Below are positions 1-8,882 of a stretch of 64,000 nucleotides of DNA, one piece after another. A model generated the notes under the pieces. It was not told the origin of the DNA. It saw only the letters and a program-made list of their open reading frames with translations, and did no database searches. Every line of letters begins with the position of its first letter. Within the stretch, counting starts at the first letter, position 1. Position numbers and translations under genes: made by a program. The stretch comes from Farysia itapuensis (taxonomy: Eukaryota; Basidiomycota; Ustilaginomycetes; Ustilaginales; Ustilaginaceae): positions 186,001-250,000 of the forward strand of contig JALBYC010000002.1 of assembly GCA_023212645.1 (NCBI GenBank), given 5' to 3'.

Positions 1-1022
1 GCTTGTGTCTCTGCGCCGCCAGTGTTGTCTGAGGAGGTTTCGTCCTGTGCGACAATGAGCTGTCTCTCTGACGAGCCTGTTGTATCCATCTGGAGTGGTA
101 AGTCGATGGTGCGTACGCAAGAGTCGCTGACAAGGTTCCATACGCGAAGCTTTCGATCTCTGCTGGCGGCGAAGGCGAGTGCAGTGCCTGCATCGCCCTG
201 GAAGGTGTCAAGGGCGAGCGCGTAGACAGGTGAAGACTCGGAGTCCGAAGTGGCGTTGGAACGGCCAAAGAATCGCGAGACGCCGGAAAGGAACGATGTC
301 GGTCGCAAAAGCTGTTCTTTCCACGTACCCTCGTATGCGCCCTTCCTGCCGCTCCTGCTCTGACTCAGTTTGACGATGGTTCCATCTGCGCATGTGATGA
401 GCACCAGACCGGCATCAGCGATGTACGCCTGAGCCACCAAGCCGGATGAGTCAGATGTAGCTAGATGCTGGATTCGATACTCTGACGCCCAGCCTGCGCT
501 GAGCTTGGGATCATGAAACAGATGTGGGACGGAAAAAGTGAGCCGGTAGAGGAAGCCAGAGGTGGTGACGGCAACAATGTAGAGACTGCCCGAAGCGGCG
601 TCAACAAAGACACCGAGGTTTGGCAGAAGCGGCGCTGGAAACAGAAAAGTGCGTGCAGGCTCTGTCTCAAGTCGTGGATCTAGAGCAGCGGAGAAGGACC
701 TTGAGGGAGACGCCTTGCTGATCGCCTGCGAAGATGCTGCTTTGGAGTGGCTCTGAAGAGATGACCATCGCAATTGCAGCTCTCTACCTCCATCGAGGAC
801 TCTGGCGAAAACGTATCCACCATCATTGGCGGGGAAGAAAACGCTCGCGTCGGTGGCTTGATGGTAAGGCACACCCTGGTCGTTTGCATCATCTTCGAGG
901 CCTGGGTGTTGTGGTGTTGGTACAGCTATTGGTTCGGGATCGAGACTCGCCGCACCGGAAGAAGATGCGGAAGCGGTCAAGGTGGCTGACGCCAGCTTAT
1001 ACGGTGTATATGGAAGCGGCAT
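1..1022 (-). CDS. NUP120: Nucleoporin Nup120/Nup160, N-terminal beta-propeller (partial, C-terminus off window)
   Basis: A frame open from an ATG at 1022 to the window edge gives about 340 residues without a stop. The product would be a scaffold subunit of the Y (Nup84/Nup107) complex of the nuclear pore. Family-like propeller strands are seen: ITCADGTIVKL near residue 213 and a blade reading SRDRKLRVWNL near residue 300, typical of the Nup120/160 propeller, preceded by SGVSRFFGR. The first 60 residues are low complexity. It runs away from the chitin deacetylase gene and shares no promoter with it. The protein continues leftward outside the window, so the helical C-terminal half is not seen. 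Identification is from recalled family pattern only. Another propeller protein is possible but less likely. Confidence 0.75.
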   Translation of the reverse strand, partial: MPLPYTPYKLASATLTASASSSGAASLDPEPIAVPTPQHPGLEDDANDQGVPYHQATDASVFFPANDGGYVFARVLDGGRELQLRWSSLQSHSKAASSQAISKASPSRSFSAALDPRLETEPARTFLFPAPLLPNLGVFVDAASGSLYIVAVTTSGFLYRLTFSVPHLFHDPKLSAGWASEYRIQHLATSDSSGLVAQAYIADAGLVLITCADGTIVKLSQSRSGRKGAYEGTWKEQLLRPTSFLSGVSRFFGRSNATSDSESSPVYALALDTFQGDAGTALAFAASRDRKLRVWNLVSDSCVRTIDLPLQMDTTGSSERQLIVAQDETSSDNTGGAETQ

Positions 1023-1115
1023 GATGCGCCAACCTGAGCTGGGTATACAGGGCAAGACAAGCAACAGAGCGAAAGCCAACACGAAAGGGCGTTCCTTCAG
1101 AATATCCCATTCCCG

Positions 1116-1128
1116 CGATCCGAACCGA
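1116..1128 (-). promoter_or_regulatory. 13-bp motif shared with the MIC60 promoter
   Basis: On the minus strand this reads TCGGTTCGGATCG, about 95 bp upstream of the NUP120 ATG. The identical 13-mer lies at 8732-8744 upstream of MIC60, and a related palindrome lies in the complex I promoter (12068-12079). Function is inferred only. Confidence 0.35.
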
Positions 1129-1315
1129 TCACGCGCCTCAAACTCATATCGACCCCCGATTCTTTCCCGATTCCTCAATTGTCATACTCACACTCACAGA
1201 CTTCTGGTTGTAAGAGATGGTATAGTATTAAAAGATGCGCCAGGGATGGGGCGGATAGATGTGATGCACTAAAGCAAGTGTCCGTCGTTAGTTTTCGTCA
1301 ATGCAAGTGAAAAGT

Positions 1316-2605
1316 CTAGAGGAGAGTGGCAGCCAGAGCGGCAACAGTAGCAAAAGCTGCGATGCTGAGAGCGCCTGCGTTGACAACGGAGGCACTGTTG
1401 GGCTGCCGAGCGGAAGAGTTGGACGTTGGGATGCTGCGTGCAGCCGTGACGGTAATGATGTGTGCAGAGGCAGTGCTTGTGTATACGGAGGTGGCTACAT
1501 CAGCAGCTGAAGTCGTTGACGATGATGCAGAAGTAGTCGACGAAGAGGCAGTCGAGCTCGATGACGTAGAAGTACTGCTGTCGGAATCGTTGGGACCACT
1601 TCCAATGTCAAAGTCTTGGAGGATAGTGCCCTTCTGTAGTTCGGACTTGGAAGACCAGGCATTCTTGTACCAAGGCATGCTGAATAGATCAGCAATGTTG
1701 TTTGCAGTCCACCCGATCGATTTCAGGTTCGGGTAGTAGTTCTTGAACACGCTGATGGAAGCATGAGTCAGTTCGTGTTCCAGCATGATCAGGCCGGGAG
1801 ACTTGGTACCGTACACGCCTGAAGCAGCAGCAGCAGCGACGGAGGCATAGTCCTTGCCTGGGTTCGAGGTTGGGCAAGCCGAGCCACCTTGGTCATTGAG
1901 GCACCAGTCGTTCGTGTCGTGGTTCCACAACACGTTGACCAGACCAAAGATTTCTTCGGCGATGGCACGCACACGGTTGTCAATGTCTCCCTGCGGCGGT
2001 CGCCAGAACTTGGGGATGTATCCTCCGCTGTAATCGGCAATGATTTGCATCGTCCAGCCGAGCTCAGCTACCAGCTGCTGGTTTGTCAAAGTGGAGCACA
2101 GTTGATGCGACCATGTGTGCACGGCAAGGTGCTGGTTGCCCTCCTGGACCGCTTGACCAAACTGTTGAGGGTAACTGAGGACGTTTGAGCCGATGAGGAA
2201 GTGCGTGGCCGACTGGTTATTCTGGTTGAGGAAATCGTAGAGATCACCACTGTTGCCGGTGGGACCGTCGTCAAAGGCGACAGCGATATGGTTATCGGGA
2301 GCATTGACAATGTCGGTGGAGGAGACGCACTTGGTGACGGTCCAAGAGCAAACACTTGGATCGTTACCAGCATTGTTGGCGTATACAACTGCACCGTTCT
2401 GGTTCGTGGATGGTGCAATGTTGGGAATCTTGCCTGCAGCCGTGGCGGCGGCGAGGGCATCCAGCCATACTTGTGGGGTCTGGTCCTGTGTGGGCACGGC
2501 AAATCCTGGCGGGTAGTTGCCGTTCTGTCTTGGCTGAATCTTAACCGTAAAGTCGCCAGCAAGGACGGTGCCTGCCAGACATGCCAGTGTGAGAAGTCGG
2601 AACAT
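1316..2605 (-). CDS. Chitin deacetylase (CE4 polysaccharide deacetylase), secreted, probably GPI-anchored
   Basis: 429 residues. It would remove acetyl groups from cell-wall chitin to give chitosan. A signal peptide covers residues 1-16 (ends VLAG). The NodB/CE4 motifs are in order: FDDGP at 111-115, HTWSH at 163-167 (metal-binding His pair), RPPQGD at 202-207, and DTNDW at 230-234. LEHELT at 275-280 follows. A Ser/Thr-rich stalk from about 340 precedes a hydrophobic tail at about 410-429, the usual plan for a GPI-anchored wall enzyme. The ATG at 2605 directly precedes the signal peptide, and no intron is needed. The catalytic set looks intact. Paralogues in smuts differ in stage of expression, which cannot be judged here. 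Confidence 0.93.
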   Translation of the reverse strand: MFRLLTLACLAGTVLAGDFTVKIQPRQNGNYPPGFAVPTQDQTPQVWLDALAAATAAGKIPNIAPSTNQNGAVVYANNAGNDPSVCSWTVTKCVSSTDIVNAPDNHIAVAFDDGPTGNSGDLYDFLNQNNQSATHFLIGSNVLSYPQQFGQAVQEGNQHLAVHTWSHQLCSTLTNQQLVAELGWTMQIIADYSGGYIPKFWRPPQGDIDNRVRAIAEEIFGLVNVLWNHDTNDWCLNDQGGSACPTSNPGKDYASVAAAAASGVYGTKSPGLIMLEHELTHASISVFKNYYPNLKSIGWTANNIADLFSMPWYKNAWSSKSELQKGTILQDFDIGSGPNDSDSSTSTSSSSTASSSTTSASSSTTSAADVATSVYTSTASAHIITVTAARSIPTSNSSARQPNSASVVNAGALSIAAFATVAALAATLL

Positions 2606-3497
2606 AGTTTGCGGGAGAATTGAATGTGAGGGACGGACAATGGTAGCGACACATCCTGTTTATGTATCAGAGACTGCGACAGGGGAGAGATCTATCTGGG
2701 CCTGCAAAGTCCGACGAACAGAGATAGGGTGGTTTGCGGCAGACGCCGCAATGGGACGCACTGTGGAGCGTCAGCGGTCCACGGGCGACACGTTCCATGA
2801 AACAACATCATTGTACGAAGGGGTGCAGGATTCATCGCAGCTCCGGCGGTAGCTAGTCACGGCAGGAACACCCAACCGGTGGAAGCGAAGGAACGTCTAC
2901 ACAGCTTTAAAAATCATGCATCGGGTTTAAAGAGTATACATGCAGAATACAGAATTTTCCGTCTTTCGAGTGACGTGCGTGGGCGTGTTGTAGACAAAAC
3001 AGGCTAGCTCGAAACGTGCATGAACCAGGAAATGGTACGATGATTGACAGTCACAGTGTCCGAAAAAGCAACAAAAACAAAAACAAGACCTCCCTAGGGG
3101 CTAAATGACGTTACAATCGGGCTTGGCAGAAAATCCTGGCGCCGAAATGGCCGAAAAGCGAGCGAGTGCGAGACAAGCTGGCGAATAGCGACCGCGAACA
3201 GGGCTGGCGGCTGCGCGGCTGGCAGGAGCTTACTACGGACTTGCGATAACTGTTCGCTTACTGTCTGCCATTCCTTGTTTGACGTTTTTCGGAAAACTCG
3301 ATTCGGCACCCAAAACACTCCGGACTTCAGACGACCAGTAATCTGGCACCCACAGCCTACGGAAGTCGCATCCCGACCTCATCGGCATCGGGCACAGATC
3401 GGTTCTAACTTCTGATCCGAAACCGGTGAGCTCCCATCCGGCAGTCAGTATCCGACTTCGCCGGTGGATACCCTTGGGTCTTCACTAACCGCCCAAC
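2606..3497. other. Intergenic, divergent promoter region between chitin deacetylase and esterase
   Basis: No convincing gene or RNA is seen. An A/T-rich TATA-like stretch (GCTTTAAAAAT) lies near 2902, and TGACGTTA-type half sites lie near 3105. GATCCGAAACCGG at 3414-3426 resembles the GGATCCGAA motif of other promoters in this window. Confidence 0.4.
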
Positions 3498-4439
3498 ATG
3501 TATCACAACATTTGGTCTGTCAAGTATTGGAAGCTCAAGCTTTCAGCTGTACTGTTCAGGACTTTGGTATATCTGCGTCGAGGCACGCAGAGGTATCTTC
3601 GCGCTCTCCCACTGGTCTCGGGAGTGCACCGGGAGACAATCCGCGTACCATCGCGAGACCAGGGTCGCACGATCGGTGTCGACTTGTACCGACCCGCCAA
3701 GGCTGACGCATCTGCCAAGCTTCCAGTCATCATCAGCTGGCATGGCTCTGGATTCTTGATCCCGAGCTGGGGTGAAGACCGCGAATGGGCTGTTCAAGCT
3801 GTCGAAGCTCTAGGATGCTGTGTTCTCGACTGTGATTACCGCAAAGCACCCGAGCATCCCTACCCTAGTGCACCGGATGATGCCGACGACGTGGTAAAGT
3901 GGGTCCTGTCGCAGACCTCGCGCTTTGACACCACCAAGGTATCGCTGTCAGGCTTCAGTGCGGGTGGCGCCCTCGCTCTTGCGTCAAGCAACCAATTCGG
4001 AAGCGACAGAATCAAGTCGGTCACTGTCCTCTATCCTCCCATCGACTTTGAAAAGGATTCCGGCAAGGCTCTCCCGGACCCCCTGCCCAAGTTCCGCAGC
4101 GGTCTAATTTTGCCAGTCAACGTTGTCGATCTGTTCAATCGATGCTACATCGTCAATTGGGACGAGCCACGACCGGCCAGAATGACTATCGGAAGTCTCG
4201 ATCTAGACCGCTTCCCAAAGCACATGTTTATCGCTACCGGTGATGTCGACACTCTCTACAACGGTGCCCACAACTTTGCCGACAAGATGGCCAAGCATGG
4301 TCACAAGGATTTCACCTTTGTCTCGGTCGAGCAGGAGGCTCATGCTTGGGACAAGAATCCGCTGGGTCCTGAAAGTATTCGCTCTAGGGACGACGTCTAC
4401 CGCCAGGCATTTGAGTGTGTCAAGCGCTCGTGGCATTGA
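3498..4439 (+). CDS. Alpha/beta hydrolase, HSL-like esterase/lipase family
   Basis: 313 residues, single exon. It belongs to the hormone-sensitive-lipase-like esterases, which hydrolyse short- to medium-chain esters. HGSGF at 82-86 is the oxyanion-hole motif (HGGGF with one Gly replaced by Ser). GFSAGG at 152-157 supplies nucleophile Ser154. Asp251 in GDVDTL and His282 in EAHAW complete the triad. DYRKAPEHPYPSAPDD near 113-128 is highly typical of the family. The first 35 residues are hydrophobic and basic and could be a membrane anchor; no clear signal cleavage site is seen. Substrate cannot be predicted. It is convergent with the downstream peptidase gene. Confidence 0.9.
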   Translation: MYHNIWSVKYWKLKLSAVLFRTLVYLRRGTQRYLRALPLVSGVHRETIRVPSRDQGRTIGVDLYRPAKADASAKLPVIISWHGSGFLIPSWGEDREWAVQAVEALGCCVLDCDYRKAPEHPYPSAPDDADDVVKWVLSQTSRFDTTKVSLSGFSAGGALALASSNQFGSDRIKSVTVLYPPIDFEKDSGKALPDPLPKFRSGLILPVNVVDLFNRCYIVNWDEPRPARMTIGSLDLDRFPKHMFIATGDVDTLYNGAHNFADKMAKHGHKDFTFVSVEQEAHAWDKNPLGPESIRSRDDVYRQAFECVKRSWH

Positions 4440-4817
4440 TGGACAGCCTGCCACTGTTCGGCACATTATAGATCTCATATCGGAAAAATCATGATAGACT
4501 GCGTTTAACCTTCCCCGGTATCTTCCTACGGAATGCATGCATTTACATTGCTCATTGTTTGACGTGTGCTATATTAGATCCTACAACACACACTGCCAAG
4601 CTCGAGTCACATGTATGACTTGGCTTCTTGGCAGTCACGCAGGAATCTGTAATTTCGAAAAATAGTATTCATCACTGATCGAGCTTTGCCCAAGCATCCG
4701 CCATCTCATCTCACAATTGCATGTTCAACTCACCCAGCCGCCCCCGTGGCTTCTACAGCTTGTAATCCCATACAGTCATTCAGATCGATCGAGTTTCCTG
4801 TGTGAGCATATGGTAGT
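4440..4817. other. Convergent 3' region between esterase and M20 peptidase genes
   Basis: About 380 bp between two stop codons, A/T-richer than the flanks and presumably holding both 3' UTRs. No reading frame or structured RNA is recognised. Confidence 0.4.
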
Positions 4818-6716
4818 CTATATGTCGGCGACGCTAACAGCCTGAAAGAGAGCTGTGTAGAAATTGGTGCTGTCCGAGAGACCCTGGATCGGATAGTGCT
4901 CGTTGACAGTGTGGATGCCGTAAAAGGCGCCGAGGCCGGTCTTGTCCCGGTTGAGTGTGCTGGGTCCGAAGCGAATAATGTTGCGAGTAAGATTGTGGGT
5001 ATACCTTGTGTCGGTATTGCCCTGCATAATGGACGGGGCTACGAGAACTGGTGTGCCATCCTCTGAAGTCCAGATGGAGCGCACAATTTGGGAGAACAGA
5101 TGCCACGGTTTGGCCTTCCCTCCGTCGAGTGGAGTCCAAGGTGCTGGCTCGAGGGGACTACCAGCTTCTCGGATCGTGACGTTGGCATAGTTGCCCGTCG
5201 AGTTTGTGACTTGCTTGCCAAACGCAAAGAGTGCCATGTTGTACTTCTCTGCGACGGGGGTGAGGACGTCGACGTAGTGCTTTTGCAGCTCAGCATAGCT
5301 GCTGGTAATGGAAATACGATGGTCGACGAAGGCAGAAGCGCTCTCGGGCAGGGCGTTGAACTTGACGCCGCCTTGAATAATATCAACAGCTGTGGTTGTG
5401 ACAAATTGGGTCTGGAGCGATGGGGGCATGGTGTGAACAACGCGCTCCCTCGCTCTCTTGATGCGTCTGTCTCGACCTCGGTCCAGCCATGCACGGACCG
5501 CGGGAAGAGCACGCATCGCAAATGATGCAGGCACGACGCTTGCCGCCTGTGAAACAAGAGAAAGCTGCGGAATTGATGTTTTGGATGCCCATTCCAGATC
5601 CTTGAGAGCCGATCGAAGCTCCGGAGGAATCTTGGGCCCATTACGTACGCACTGCAGGAATTGTAGCTCTGGGCCACTGATCTTGTCCTCGGTCAATCGG
5701 TCCCGTGTGTCCTCGAGCTTGGTAACAAGACGAGCGAGCAGTCCAATCGCAGTGTGATCGCCCGCTGTGGAAGAATGTCCGCCGGCTGTCTCCACCAACA
5801 CTTCGAGATCGACTGATCCCTTCTCGGCTACACCAGGCAATGCAACATCAATGCCGGGGCCTAATGCATCCGTTGCCGACAGAACTGGGTTTCCCTCGTC
5901 AACAATCATGGCGATACTGTCACGACCCCAGATCTCCTCGATCCGGGCTGCGAGCCATGCAGCGCCCTGTCTTCCGCTGGACTCTTCGTCGAATCCGAAG
6001 CTGAGCAAGATTGTGCGCTTGGGCTTCCAGTCCTTCTCCAACAGTCCTTCGACTGAGGAGAGGATGCTGATCAGCCATGCTTTGCAATCCGTCGACCCAC
6101 GGCCCCAGATCACCTCGGCCTCGCGGTCAATAAAGCCTGAAAAAGGTGCGTGCCGCCACTGGTCGAGCGTGCCTTGGTTGACAGGCACGACGTCCTGGTG
6201 AGCCATCATCAACAGAGGTTTAAGGGAATCGTCGGATCCCTTCCAGGTGTACAGCAGGCCATGATGGTGAACCTTTTCGAGCTCGAGCTGGTCGTGCACA
6301 TGTGGAAACGTTCCTCGGAGCCAGCCTGCGAATTTTGCAAATGCCTGCCAGCGATCGGGATCATCATTGGGATCAGGCCAATTGTCCCCGACAGAAGTGT
6401 CGATTTGGACCGCTTTGCTCAGACGCTCAGCTAGCAGATTCTGATTGATGTTGGCAGGCCCGTCGTCGGACTTGTACGGGTCTTGTTGAGGACACAGCGA
6501 GGCAGCCGTGTCCTGTGGGAGTGATTGTGTCCAGTACCACAATTTGTCATTGACGGCGTTTGAAACCTTATTTTCTAGCGAACACAGAGTCAAGGCGACG
6601 CTGCTCAAGCATAACGCAGTCCATACTGCTCGCTTGTATCCACGGCTACGTTTGACAACGGTCTTCGATGCTGGTGCTTTCTCGCAGGCGGAGACATTCT
6701 GAAAGCTGGGCAGCAT
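4818..6716 (-). CDS. CPS1: M20 family metallopeptidase, carboxypeptidase S / Gly-X carboxypeptidase type
   Basis: 632 residues. It is a zinc carboxypeptidase probably acting in the vacuole lumen on small peptides. Residues 29-46 form a hydrophobic signal anchor after a basic N-terminus, as in Cps1, which is delivered to the vacuole as a type II membrane protein. M20 motifs: MAHQDVVPV with His173 and Asp175; WGRGSTDCK with bridging Asp210; FDEESSGRQGA with catalytic Glu244/Glu245; IVDEGNP near 271 with a further metal ligand. RYTHNLTRNI near the C-terminus supplies the last conserved His. The start is the ATG at 6716, directly before the anchor. Single exon, length normal for fungal Cps1-like enzymes. 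Confidence 0.92.
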   Translation of the reverse strand: MLPSFQNVSACEKAPASKTVVKRSRGYKRAVWTALCLSSVALTLCSLENKVSNAVNDKLWYWTQSLPQDTAASLCPQQDPYKSDDGPANINQNLLAERLSKAVQIDTSVGDNWPDPNDDPDRWQAFAKFAGWLRGTFPHVHDQLELEKVHHHGLLYTWKGSDDSLKPLLMMAHQDVVPVNQGTLDQWRHAPFSGFIDREAEVIWGRGSTDCKAWLISILSSVEGLLEKDWKPKRTILLSFGFDEESSGRQGAAWLAARIEEIWGRDSIAMIVDEGNPVLSATDALGPGIDVALPGVAEKGSVDLEVLVETAGGHSSTAGDHTAIGLLARLVTKLEDTRDRLTEDKISGPELQFLQCVRNGPKIPPELRSALKDLEWASKTSIPQLSLVSQAASVVPASFAMRALPAVRAWLDRGRDRRIKRARERVVHTMPPSLQTQFVTTTAVDIIQGGVKFNALPESASAFVDHRISITSSYAELQKHYVDVLTPVAEKYNMALFAFGKQVTNSTGNYANVTIREAGSPLEPAPWTPLDGGKAKPWHLFSQIVRSIWTSEDGTPVLVAPSIMQGNTDTRYTHNLTRNIIRFGPSTLNRDKTGLGAFYGIHTVNEHYPIQGLSDSTNFYTALFQAVSVADI

Positions 6717-7561
6717 CTTGTGCGCGGCGCTCTACAAAGGACTGTGGGGGAAGGTCGGAGGTCAGAAAGCCGCTCTGTATGACATGTGACATTTTGGTCC
6801 GAGCGTCCCCAGGGTACCGCAGTACGTAAGCGACAGTCACACGGGAATGCGATCCTGTTCCGCAGGTACGCACTCCGCCTCGCAATTCTTTCCGCTTTTT
6901 CAAAGCCTCAATTTCAGCAGTGTATTCTTTACGGTCGTCTGTTTTCCCCGTTTGAAGATCAAAGCACCGAAACTGCCCCTGACCGTGGTCGTCATCATCA
7001 ACACCAAAGACAAATTCTGGACCGACGAGCCACCGTGACGATCAAACGTGACGATCAAAAGCAGCCAACTCAACTGACGGCCCCCTTTTCTTGCCGTCGT
7101 GTGCTTCCAGACAGATCAGATACGAGCACCGACAAGCGAGAGGTGGGGGATCAGCATAGTGCGCATAGGTCAGCCTCGGCGCCGAATATTTACGACATGT
7201 ATCGCTACGTAGCCGAGGTTCCAGCGCGAAATATGCAACAAAACGTGGCCGACTGCAGATAGTTGAAGTCCAGCGTAATTCCATTTTGAAATGAACGGTT
7301 ACACACGGCCGTGGCTTGAACCTTGCAAGTGCATCATCAAGCAGATTCGATAGATTTTGAGTACAATACCCACTTTGCTGCCTTAACTTTATCCGCGCTG
7401 TCGGGTTTGTGTTTGCTAACAGCTAGCGCACCCTGCGTGTGCGACGTGCGTGCTACAGACCCGTTCCCGCTCTTGACCGGCGTTCCGTTTGGCCGACCTG
7501 TCCTTCGTCTTACACCTTGATTCTATCAGTGCGCTTCAAGGGTCACGAACATACCACCACC
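6717..7561. other. Intergenic, divergent promoter region
   Basis: No convincing gene is seen; the longest frame (6786-7262, plus) begins with GTG and looks random. A perfect tandem repeat of the 13-mer CGTGACGATCAAA occupies 7034-7059, with two TGACG half sites. Confidence 0.4.
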
Positions 7562-8485
7562 ATGCTGTCACCGCATTCACTGACCACAACAATAGCTGCG
7601 TCATCGAGCACCAGCTTTTTCGAAGCAGCTGCACTAGAAACTAAACAAGCATCATTATTCGATTATCAACTGCCACCACGTGAAGACATGGCACAGACAA
7701 GAGACAGTGGCGACGAAGATTCGACAGCCCAGAGACCAGGAGTGGCGAGGGTATCGAGTGCACCGGAAGCATCGAGCTCCGCTCCCACCATGTTTGTCGA
7801 GTCGTATCGCAACTCCCTGTCTCGCCCGTCTGTCGCGCGAGCATGCTCCGAAGGGTCTGCCTACGACGGTGTACTCGGTCGACGTCGACGAGCGTGCATG
7901 GCCGACCAGAGAGCCCTTCCCAGTGTTCTCATACTGGATCTAGCGCAGCTTCCCAACACAATAGTCGCAGGCAACATCAATCTGCTCAAAGCTGCTCGCC
8001 GTGCCGTCACAGAACCAAGAGAATTCGACTGGCAACACAGCACGCCTGCACCTACCAAAGCACGTAAGAACGAGCCACGTCTCCGCATCGTGCTGCCACA
8101 GCCTGTTCTGCCCACTGTCGCTGCGTCTCCCGAGCCCGCACCAACAACGACAACAACGACAAAATCGCAATCGTATTTCAACAAACGCACGATACAGAAT
8201 ACCAAGTCATGTATTGCTCGCTACTGGAACAAACCTATCTGCTCCTACGAAGACGAATGGGAGTGGGCACTGTCCGGTAATGCTCGCGCCACCACGGAAG
8301 CCATCAAATGCAGCACGTATGTTGAAAAGAAGGAGGCAGTTCACGACATCTGGCAACAGCTGCCAGATTGGGTCAGTCGCAGGTCATCGCTTGGCGGCCG
8401 AGACGCGGACATGTCTCTTCGTGGACCAGCGCTTCATAATTGCATGTCTGCCCTCCAACCGCTCACAGTGCCCGAGCATTCCTAA
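7562..8485 (+). CDS. Hypothetical protein, mostly disordered
   Basis: 307 residues from the ATG at 7562, which has a good context (CCACCATG). An upstream GTG extends the frame but is not a credible start. The protein is not recognised. Residues 1-110 are Ser/Thr/Ala-rich. A basic patch GRRRRACMAD and a short hydrophobic run (SVLILDLAQLPNTIVAG) follow in the middle. A poly-Thr run near 200 is followed by a compact Trp-rich segment (ARYWNKPICSYEDEWEWAL) that may be the only folded part. Codon use resembles neighbouring genes, so it is probably a real lineage-restricted gene. No function is proposed. Confidence 0.6.
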   Translation: MLSPHSLTTTIAASSSTSFFEAAALETKQASLFDYQLPPREDMAQTRDSGDEDSTAQRPGVARVSSAPEASSSAPTMFVESYRNSLSRPSVARACSEGSAYDGVLGRRRRACMADQRALPSVLILDLAQLPNTIVAGNINLLKAARRAVTEPREFDWQHSTPAPTKARKNEPRLRIVLPQPVLPTVAASPEPAPTTTTTTKSQSYFNKRTIQNTKSCIARYWNKPICSYEDEWEWALSGNARATTEAIKCSTYVEKKEAVHDIWQQLPDWVSRRSSLGGRDADMSLRGPALHNCMSALQPLTVPEHS

Positions 8486-8882
8486 TTACGTCGTCCGAGC
8501 TTGTCACATATCTCGGCGTATACCACGCATTCTCGCATCGCATCAGTCTTTCTACCTTGGCTCATAATCTTGATAATAGTCTCCGAGCCTCTTATTCATG
8601 TATATCTGCATACTTTCAGGGATATCTCGTCGGTCACTTTCCTCGCATTTGCAATGACTTACATACCGCTTACATTGTGTCATCGTATGCGTTAAGGGAG
8701 CGGGTGATTTCGGATCCGAGGCAAGATCGCGTCGGTTCGGATCGTTCGGAAAATAATCAGAGCGTTAGATCGCGAATATTGTGATCGTCTCGTCGAGATT
8801 CTTCTTGACTGCCTGCCGACCTACCTGCTCTGCACTCCTACCTCCTCTTTGCACCCGTCTCCTCGACTCACCGTCTGCTGCG
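8486..8882. promoter_or_regulatory. Upstream region of MIC60 with GGATC palindromes
   Basis: About 400 bp without a gene. It contains TTCGGATCCGA at 8709-8719 and TCGGTTCGGATCG at 8732-8744, both related to motifs upstream of NUP120 and the complex I pair. A pyrimidine-rich leader precedes the MIC60 ATG. Confidence 0.4.
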
